10,569 nucleotides of DNA, taken from assembly GCA_003248935.1 (NCBI GenBank), contig QFQF01000034.1, positions 1 to 10,569 on the forward strand, read 5' to 3'. The notes beneath the pieces were generated by a model. It searched no databases and was not told the origin of the DNA. It saw only the letters and a program-made list of their open reading frames with translations. Made by a program: the position numbers and the translations under genes. Numbering within the stretch: the stretch's first letter is position 1; every line of letters starts with the position of its first letter. Of this stretch, positions 6,604 to 10,569 are shown in pieces. Origin of the DNA: Sphingobium sp. (GTDB lineage: Bacteria; Pseudomonadota; Alphaproteobacteria; Sphingomonadales; Sphingomonadaceae).

Positions 6604-7421
6604 TAGGCGGGGAGCCGTTTCGCACGGAGCTGCTCGCTGGGAAGACCGCCTTCATTGCGGGCGGCACGAGCGGGATCAATCTGGGCATCGCTCAAGCCTT
6701 TGCGCGGGCCGGCGCGCGCGTGGCAGTGGCCGGCCGCAATGCGGACAAGGCTGCTGCTGCCGTCGCAATCCTTCGGGCCGAAGGCGCGCAGGCGCTGGGC
6801 CAGTCGATGGACGTTCGCGCCTATGATGCTGTGGAAAGGGCACTCCACGAAACCCACGACCGGCTCGGGCCGATTGACATCGTCATCTCCGGGGCCGCAG
6901 GTAACTTCCTGGCGCCTGCGAGCGGCATGTCGTCCAATGCCTTTCGTACTGTTATTGACATCGACCTGATCGGGACGTTCAACGTCTTTCGCGCAAGCCA
7001 CCGCTTCCTCAACGCACCGGGCGCGTCGCTGATCGCGATCAGCGCGGGGCAGGCCGTCAGTCCTGTGATGCACCAGTCGCATGTCTGCGCCGCAAAGGCG
7101 GGGATCAACATGCTCGTCAAGGTCCTGGCAATGGAATGGGGGCCCTCTGGCATCCGCGTCAACGCGATCTCGCCGGGCCCGATCAGCGAAACCGAAGGCA
7201 TGGCGCGGCTTACACCGACCGCGGCGGATAAAGCCGCTTGGACGCAAAAGATCGCGCTACGCCGTTTCGGTGAGAAGGCCGATGTGGCGAACATGGCGAT
7301 GTTCCTTGCCAGTCATTCCTCAAATTATGTGACCGGCGCGATCTTCGGCTGCGATGGCGGCTGGACGCTGGGCGACTCGTCCGGGGCAATCCCGGCCCCG
7401 GCGACTGAGAAGGCCCGATGA
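6600..7421 (+). CDS. SDR oxidoreductase, 2,4-dienoyl-CoA reductase-like
   Basis: 273 aa SDR. The cofactor motif GGTSGINLG is at 21-29, with AGRN at 44-47 suggesting NADP(H), then DVRAYD, the SGAAGNF loop at 97-103 (NNAG equivalent), the AISAG strand at 146-150, and HVCAAKAG at 161-168. The Tyr of YxxxK is replaced by Val162 while Lys166 is kept. This arrangement, together with the SPGPISETEG segment at 191-200, is typical of the mitochondrial and peroxisomal 2,4-dienoyl-CoA reductase branch, where the catalytic Tyr lies elsewhere. It would reduce an unsaturated acyl-CoA. The start at 6600 is chosen because its ATGA overlaps the P450 stop; the longer frame from 6489 lies inside the P450 gene. 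Its own stop overlaps the start of the decayed SDR in the same way. Confidence 0.88.
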   Translation: MIGGEPFRTELLAGKTAFIAGGTSGINLGIAQAFARAGARVAVAGRNADKAAAAVAILRAEGAQALGQSMDVRAYDAVERALHETHDRLGPIDIVISGAAGNFLAPASGMSSNAFRTVIDIDLIGTFNVFRASHRFLNAPGASLIAISAGQAVSPVMHQSHVCAAKAGINMLVKVLAMEWGPSGIRVNAISPGPISETEGMARLTPTAADKAAWTQKIALRRFGEKADVANMAMFLASHSSNYVTGAIFGCDGGWTLGDSSGAIPAPATEKAR

Positions 7422-7580
7422 CCAAACCCAAGGGGCTCGCTGGCCGGCGCATTATCGTGACGGGTGCAGCGCAGGGGATCGGCGCGCCGCCGCCCCGCCG
7501 CCCGACCTCGGCGAACAGGTCACGATGCCAATGCCGACAAGCTGCGATCGGTCGAGGCCGATAGCGGCGCGCTTGCATCG
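7418..7580 (+). pseudogene. Decayed SDR, N-terminal remnant
   Basis: From an ATG overlapping the previous stop (ATGA), the frame gives MTKPKGLAGRRIIVTGAAQGIG, a textbook SDR N-terminus with TGxxxGIG. At about 7487 it leaves frame in a GC-rich tract. DLGEQVT, the expected next strand, appears in a second frame at 7504. DANADKLRSVEADSGA, the next SDR segment, appears in a third frame from 7524. Nothing of the remaining Rossmann fold, the NNAG motif or YxxxK follows. At least two frameshifts and loss of roughly three quarters of the gene make it a pseudogene. It was probably the fourth gene of the ferredoxin-P450-SDR operon. Short frameshifts could in part be sequencing error in GC-rich sequence, but the missing C-terminal part is not. 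Confidence 0.72.
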
Positions 7581-7950
7581 CGCTTTAGTGCCATGCTGTC
7601 GGTTGTTGGGCGCCGTTCCGGATATAGCGGGTATGTTGATGTGGTTCCTGCCGGAAGATACGCGTCGCCTATTGGTGTATGCCGCGTGCGTGCTTTCCGG
7701 CGCGAAGGCCAAGGCACTGGGTGTCTTCGCGACGCTGGGCCCTTCGCCCGCAGGAGCCGCCGTGGCATTGGCGCAGCAGACTGCTGCACAATGCCCGCGC
7801 GTGATCCGGATGCGAAGACGCTGCTCAGCGAAAGCCGGAGCCTAGCTGCCGCTCATGCCCTCGCGATGGAATCCGACGCACAAGCGGTGCTGATCGGCGG
7901 ACCCGACCCGCGTGAAGTAATGTTCGCCAGCACGTATGTCGCCGGCATCA
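7581..7950 (+). pseudogene. Decayed crotonase (enoyl-CoA hydratase-like), C-terminal remnant
   Basis: Right after the SDR remnant, crotonase segments appear in changing frames. First comes SRFSAMLSVVG; then, from about 7609 in another frame, GAVPDIAGM…FLP with LSGAKAKALGVF and AALAQ-like helices up to CPRVIRM near 7812. From about 7812, again in the earlier frame, AKTLLSESRSL…AMESDAQAV and DPREVM follow, the normal crotonase C-terminal helices. The N-terminal half with the FxxGxDL and NGxxxGxG oxyanion-hole motifs is absent. Two frameshifts plus the missing half argue for a pseudogene, joined to the SDR remnant by a deletion near 7580. The exact 3' end is unclear; the last open frame runs to 7997 and overlaps the convergent regulator. 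Confidence 0.68.
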
Positions 7951-7971
7951 TTTGCCGACGTCGATTAAGGG

Positions 7972-8712
7972 TCAGATATCGGCATCCCACAACATGACCA
8001 TTTCTTGGCTCAGAAGAGCTTCATCGATTTTGGCTTCCGAGACGATTCTGTTGCTGGTGTTGATGTGCGATAAGGAGACCATATCCTTCTTCAGAACAGC
8101 CTCCATCATTCGCGCTCTGCCTATTCGGCGACGCTGCATCAATTCAGATTTATCTCTAAATATTGATGGGAATGCTGCGATCCCTACAGCATATAGTGTT
8201 TTTAAAAGCAGCTCGGTTGCGGGGTTTCCGGCCATCTCACCTAATAAGGAAATGGTCTGGAATTCTTCATCCTGAAATTGCTCGAGTGTCTGGGCACGGG
8301 AAGGGCACAACATTTGATTCACAAGGGATTGTGCTCGTTCGCACATTTCAGGGTCATTGCATGAGATCGCTTGGAGACTGGCCGCATCGATGAGACTCCC
8401 GGTAATTTCCAACATGTCACGCAATGTTGTCCTTCGGGTCATCAAATATGCTGTGGCTGGTCCAATTACGCCCCCAATGTCTGGACGGCGACTGTAGATG
8501 CCTCCTCTTGTGCCACGAACAACTTCCACAAGCTGTTCGTGCGCAACAAGATTGACCGCTTGTCGAAAGGTAGGGCGGCTGACGCCAAATGTGGCCATCA
8601 GCTCCTTTTCCGAACCCAGGAATACGTCTTGACCGCGTGCCAGCGAGAGACGTCTGAGCCGTTGCGCCACTCTGGCGGTAAGAGGGCGGAGGCGGACATC
8701 GTTTGCGATCAT
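7972..8712 (-). CDS. GntR-family (FadR/FCD type) transcriptional regulator
   Basis: 246 aa DNA-binding regulator. The N-terminal winged helix-turn-helix is clear at about 10-75: LGSEKELMATFGVSRPTFRQ followed by LVEVVRGTRGGIYSRRP, the GntR recognition helix and wing. The C-terminal part is helical and resembles the FCD ligand-binding domain (DEEFQTISLLGEMAGNP at 148-164). The metal-ligand His normally after DxxF is Gln152, so the usual metal site may be lost. The gene is visibly poorer in GC than its neighbours, suggesting separate acquisition. It converges on the decayed end of the P450 operon and has only a weak ribosome site before the ATG at 8712. It is the likely regulator of the two divergent operons, sensing a pathway acid or acyl-CoA (inference). 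Confidence 0.86.
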   Translation of the reverse strand: MIANDVRLRPLTARVAQRLRRLSLARGQDVFLGSEKELMATFGVSRPTFRQAVNLVAHEQLVEVVRGTRGGIYSRRPDIGGVIGPATAYLMTRRTTLRDMLEITGSLIDAASLQAISCNDPEMCERAQSLVNQMLCPSRAQTLEQFQDEEFQTISLLGEMAGNPATELLLKTLYAVGIAAFPSIFRDKSELMQRRRIGRARMMEAVLKKDMVSLSHINTSNRIVSEAKIDEALLSQEMVMLWDADI

Positions 8713-9019
8713 TCTCGACGATCCACAGCGTTGCTGGTCGCTTGAGTTGACGGGATCCGGACCGACAGGCCTTCCCGCGTACGATGAGCTTTGCGGGTGT
8801 AAGGCAGAATGTGAACTAACATGCTCGCTTGGAAATCCACTGCCTCATTGAAGGCGGGTGAACGATAGCAATTATCAGCGGACCCAAATGACCGCAATGT
8901 GAGCGGAAAGCTGTCGCGCGATCTGAAGCCCCACATCGGAGCCCTTGTCGCCTCCGGTACCCGGTGCCTCCGATGCTTGGAAGTCAACCTGGTATTTGGG
9001 TGGGAGCCAGGACAGCTGC
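8713..9019. other. Gene-poor stretch between the two regulators
   Basis: About 300 bases without a recognisable gene. A 92-codon minus-strand frame (8709-8987) is open, but its translation resembles nothing I know and it has no good ribosome site. The stretch should carry the GntR promoter at its left end and the end of the MarR transcription unit at its right. A short inverted pair, CCTGG…CCAGG, lies near 8990-9010, too weak to call a terminator. Confidence 0.5.
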
Positions 9020-9466
9020 TTACGATGTTCCTGCCAGCGCATCGCGCAGCCGCTGTACCTGCTCGTTGAGCGCGATCATCTCCTTCACCTCGAACCCAGA
9101 ATTGCGGAGCAGCGCATCGGTAAGGCAGGCGGTTTCGCTGCGCAGGCCATTACCTTTGGCGGTGAGGAAGACCTGCACCTGGCGCTCGTCGGCCGGGTTG
9201 CGCTGGCGCGAGACGAACCCGGCTGCCTCGAGCCGCTTCATCAGCGGGGTGATCGTGCTCGGCTCGAGCGCGAGCCGGTCGGCGATCGCGGAGATCGTCT
9301 GGCCGTCCTTCTCCCACAATGTGCTCAGCACCAGATATTGCGGATAGGTCACGCCGAGCGAATCGAGCATGGGCTTGTAGAGCCGGTTGATCGCGATCGT
9401 CGTCGAATAGAGCGAAAAGCAGAGCTGCGCATCGAGCGGCAGCGGTTCGCTGGTGGTCCGGGCCAT
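9020..9466 (-). CDS. MarR-family regulator, OhrR-like (organic peroxide sensor type)
   Basis: 148 aa winged-helix regulator. The LDAQLCFSLYS segment carries Cys16, matching the peroxide-sensing N-terminal Cys of OhrR. The Tyr residues that support that Cys in Bacillus subtilis OhrR are present as Tyr30 (LYKPML) and Tyr41 (TYPQY). The helix-turn-helix follows (ISAIADRLALEPSTITPLMKRLEAAGFVSR at about 58-87) with the wing Asp-Glu-Arg (DER) at 93-95. A second Cys, Cys114, exists, but I cannot say whether it acts as the resolving Cys of 2-Cys OhrR proteins. The start is the ATG at 9466 with GAGG about 5 bp upstream; a TTG directly before it would also be possible. It is divergent from the secreted hydrolase and probably represses it and itself through the TATCGCGATA palindromes. 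Unlike classical ohrR, no ohr gene is adjacent. Confidence 0.9.
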   Translation of the reverse strand: MARTTSEPLPLDAQLCFSLYSTTIAINRLYKPMLDSLGVTYPQYLVLSTLWEKDGQTISAIADRLALEPSTITPLMKRLEAAGFVSRQRNPADERQVQVFLTAKGNGLRSETACLTDALLRNSGFEVKEMIALNEQVQRLRDALAGTS

Positions 9467-9504
9467 CAAATCCTCACTTTCGAATCAGGCATTTATCACA
9501 AAAA

Positions 9505-9534
9505 TGTATATCGCGATAATTTAATGCTGGACAA
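9505..9534 (-). promoter_or_regulatory. Candidate promoter of the MarR gene
   Basis: On the minus strand TTGTCC (9534-9529) and TATACA (9510-9505) are 18 bp apart and resemble -35 and -10 boxes. The -35 box shares bases with that of the divergent hydrolase promoter. The left TATCGCGATA palindrome overlaps the -10 box. Read by eye only. Confidence 0.4.
9509..9518. promoter_or_regulatory. Left palindromic operator (TATCGCGATA)
   Basis: Perfect 10-bp palindrome 43 bp upstream of the MarR ATG. The same core recurs at 9561-9574, centre to centre 54 bp away. A symmetric repeated site between a MarR gene and its divergent partner is the expected operator layout. Confidence 0.65.
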
Positions 9535-9557
9535 GACCGATCCAGCGGATGTAGCTA
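9528..9557 (+). promoter_or_regulatory. Candidate promoter of the secreted hydrolase gene
   Basis: TGGACA (9528-9533) and TAGCTA (9552-9557), 18 bp apart, resemble -35 and -10 boxes. The right palindrome begins 3 bp downstream, over the expected transcription start. Read by eye only. Confidence 0.4.
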
Positions 9558-9560
9558 AAC

Positions 9561-9574
9561 ATTATCGCGATAAT
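9561..9574. promoter_or_regulatory. Right palindromic operator (ATTATCGCGATAAT)
   Basis: Perfect 14-bp palindrome containing the same TATCGCGATA core as the left site. A degenerate third copy, TATCGCG, follows at 9578-9584. It sits between the candidate -10 box and the hydrolase Shine-Dalgarno (AAAGGAG, 9595-9601), where a bound repressor would block initiation. Confidence 0.68.
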
Positions 9575-9608
9575 AAATATCGCGGAAGCAAATGAAAGGA
9601 GATTGATC

Positions 9609-10382
9609 ATGACTAAGTCGAACAAGCTTCTCCTCGCCGCCGCTGCCTCGCTCGCTCTGGGTGCTGCTCCCGCCATCGCCCAGGACAAGACCGCCGAGCC
9701 GGTCAAGTCGGTGGTGCTCGTCCATGGCGGCTTCGTCGATGGCTCGGGCTGGATGGACGTCTACAAGATCCTCAAGAAGGACGGCTACAAGGTGACGATC
9801 GTCCAGAACCCGACGCTCTCGCTCGAGGATGACGTCGCGGTCACCAAGCGTGCGATTGCCGCCGCCGATGGCAAGGTGATCCTGGTCGGCCACAGCTATG
9901 GCGGCGTGGTCGTCTCCGAAGCGGGTACCGATCCCAAGGTCGCCGGCGTCGTCTACATCGCCGCTTTCGCGCCGGACAAGGGCGAGTCGGTCTCCAGCCT
10001 GATCGCCAACCCCGCGCCGGGTGCTCCGGTGCCGCCGATCCTGCCGCCCAAGGACGGCTTCCTGTTCCTCGACAGCGTCAAGTTCGCAGCCTCCTTCGCG
10101 GCGGACGTCCGCCCCGATCTCGCGGCGTTCATGGCGGACTCGCAGGTCCCCTGGGGCGTCGCCGCGCTCGACGGCAAGGTGACCGCCCCGGCCTGGCGGG
10201 TGAAGCCGAGCTGGTATCTGGTGGCAAGCGAGGACAAGATGATCCCGCCCGCAGCCCAGCGGCAGATGGCCGCCCGTGCCGGTGCCAGGGTCGAGGAAGT
10301 CGCGGCCAGCCACTCGCTCTACGTCTCGAAGCCCGCCGCCGTCGCCGCGATCATCGAGAAGGCCGCGAAGAGCCCTGAATAG
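9609..10382 (+). CDS. Secreted alpha/beta-fold hydrolase
   Basis: 257 aa. The start is the ATG at 9609 with AAAGGAG about 7 bp upstream; a TTG at 9603 is too close to that site. An N-terminal signal peptide is clear: Lys residues, a hydrophobic LLLAAAASLALGAA core, and a likely cleavage after APAIA (residue 24), so the enzyme is probably periplasmic or exported. The mature protein has the oxyanion HGGF loop at 39-42, the nucleophile elbow GHSYGG with Ser96, a probable acid Asp209 (VASEDKMIPP) and catalytic His235 (ASHSLYVS), a complete Ser-Asp-His triad. It belongs to the esterase-like hydrolase group often annotated simply as alpha/beta hydrolase. The substrate is unknown. Codon use is strongly biased (AAG, CTC, GCC, ATC), suggesting good expression and a different history from the upstream cluster. 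Control by the divergent OhrR-like regulator suggests a link to oxidative or electrophile stress (inference). Confidence 0.9.
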   Translation: MTKSNKLLLAAAASLALGAAPAIAQDKTAEPVKSVVLVHGGFVDGSGWMDVYKILKKDGYKVTIVQNPTLSLEDDVAVTKRAIAAADGKVILVGHSYGGVVVSEAGTDPKVAGVVYIAAFAPDKGESVSSLIANPAPGAPVPPILPPKDGFLFLDSVKFAASFAADVRPDLAAFMADSQVPWGVAALDGKVTAPAWRVKPSWYLVASEDKMIPPAAQRQMAARAGARVEEVAASHSLYVSKPAAVAAIIEKAAKSPE

Positions 10383-10405
10383 ACCGTCATCCTTGACCAT
10401 ATTTA

Positions 10406-10434
10406 CTGGCGTCGGCTCCCCGGGCCGGCGCCAG
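10406..10434. terminator. GC-rich hairpin after the hydrolase gene
   Basis: CTGGCGTCGGC pairs with GCCGGCGCCAG across a 7-nt loop, an 11-bp stem with one G-U pair, 23 bp after the hydrolase stop. There is no following T-tract, so it is a hairpin that may stop transcription or protect the 3' end rather than a canonical intrinsic terminator. Confidence 0.5.
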
Positions 10435-10474
10435 CCGCATCAGAAGGGCAGCTTTCGCAGATCGCTCCTTCTAG

Positions 10475-10569
10475 GTCGCGTTGACAAAGTGGATTCCCAA
10501 TCGGCCTGATTTCTGATTCAGAGCTTCTCTTTGCGAGGAGCGACGATGGGCCGGGGCGATCTGACGGAT
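10475..10569 (+). mobile_element. Left end of an IS5-family insertion sequence (partial)
   Basis: The last part of the window looks like the 5' end of an IS5-type element. It starts near CTAG/GGTCGCGTTGACAAAG at about 10473-10490; the TA-containing junction would suit the target preference of part of this family. A short leader and a transposase start follow. The exact terminal repeat cannot be fixed because the other end is not in the window. Confidence 0.55.
10546..10569 (+). CDS. IS5-family transposase, N-terminus only
   Basis: ATG at 10546, preceded by GAGGAG, opens MGRGDLTD before the window ends. RGDLTD followed by an (A/E)xW is the usual first segment of IS5-family transposases. Only eight codons are visible, so completeness cannot be judged. 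It is oriented opposite to the transposase fragment at the left end. Confidence 0.7.

Noticed and set aside
7354..7845. A single 163-codon protein at the pseudogene region
   Set aside because: The frame begins within the intact SDR, and only its later part matches crotonase; family similarity jumps between frames, which fits a decayed gene rather than a new protein.
8954..8972. GGTACC-centred inverted bases near 8960
   Set aside because: Arms are too short and have no T-tract or partner site, so chance cannot be excluded.
8709..8987. 92-codon minus-strand frame between the regulators
   Set aside because: No homology recognised, no clear ribosome site, and it overlaps the GntR start.
9555..10400. 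Minus-strand open frame (281 codons) opposite the hydrolase
   Set aside because: Antisense to a gene with signal peptide and full catalytic triad; the composition is that of a reverse-complement shadow.
1..10569. tRNA, rRNA, CRISPR array or riboswitch
   Set aside because: No cloverleaf-like segment, regularly spaced repeat or conserved leader structure was seen on either strand.

Overview
The window is a high-GC stretch that looks like a sphingomonad-type alphaproteobacterium. This is an inference from the codon use, the IS5-family transposase style, the CYP153-like P450 with its adrenodoxin-type ferredoxin, and the high-GC AAG/CTC/GCC-rich hydrolase gene. It is an accessory region: IS5-family transposase fragments lie at both ends, pointing outward, and a patch of decayed genes lies in the middle.

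Layout. 1-117 (-) is the end of an IS5-type transposase fragment. 207-4915 (-) is a tight four-gene operon, transcribed leftward in the order SDR, crotonase (enoyl-CoA hydratase superfamily), aldehyde dehydrogenase, GMC alcohol dehydrogenase. A divergent control region of about 130 bp (4916-5043) with a perfect inverted repeat separates it from a rightward operon: [2Fe-2S] ferredoxin, CYP153-like cytochrome P450, and a 2,4-dienoyl-CoA-reductase-like SDR. That operon continues directly into two decayed genes (7418 to about 7950): the N-terminus of another SDR joined to the C-terminal half of a second crotonase, with several frameshifts. A convergent GntR-family regulator (7972-8712, -), visibly poorer in GC, closes the catabolic block. 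After a gene-poor stretch of about 300 bp comes a separate module: an OhrR-like MarR regulator (-) divergent from a secreted alpha/beta hydrolase (+), with two TATCGCGATA palindromes between them. A second IS5-type transposase starts at 10546 and runs off the window.

How the genes fit together (inference). The ferredoxin passes electrons to the P450, which would hydroxylate an aliphatic or terpenoid substrate. The GMC enzyme and the ALDH would take the alcohol to aldehyde and then to acid. The dienoyl-CoA-reductase-like SDR and the crotonase would act on the acyl-CoA, as in beta-oxidation of an unsaturated or branched chain. No ferredoxin reductase, acyl-CoA ligase, acyl-CoA dehydrogenase or thiolase is visible, so the pathway must borrow these from elsewhere. 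The substrate cannot be read from the sequence. Two of the operon proteins (the SDR at 4205-4915 and the crotonase at 3396-4202) lack the textbook catalytic residues of their superfamilies, which makes this cluster worth biochemical attention.
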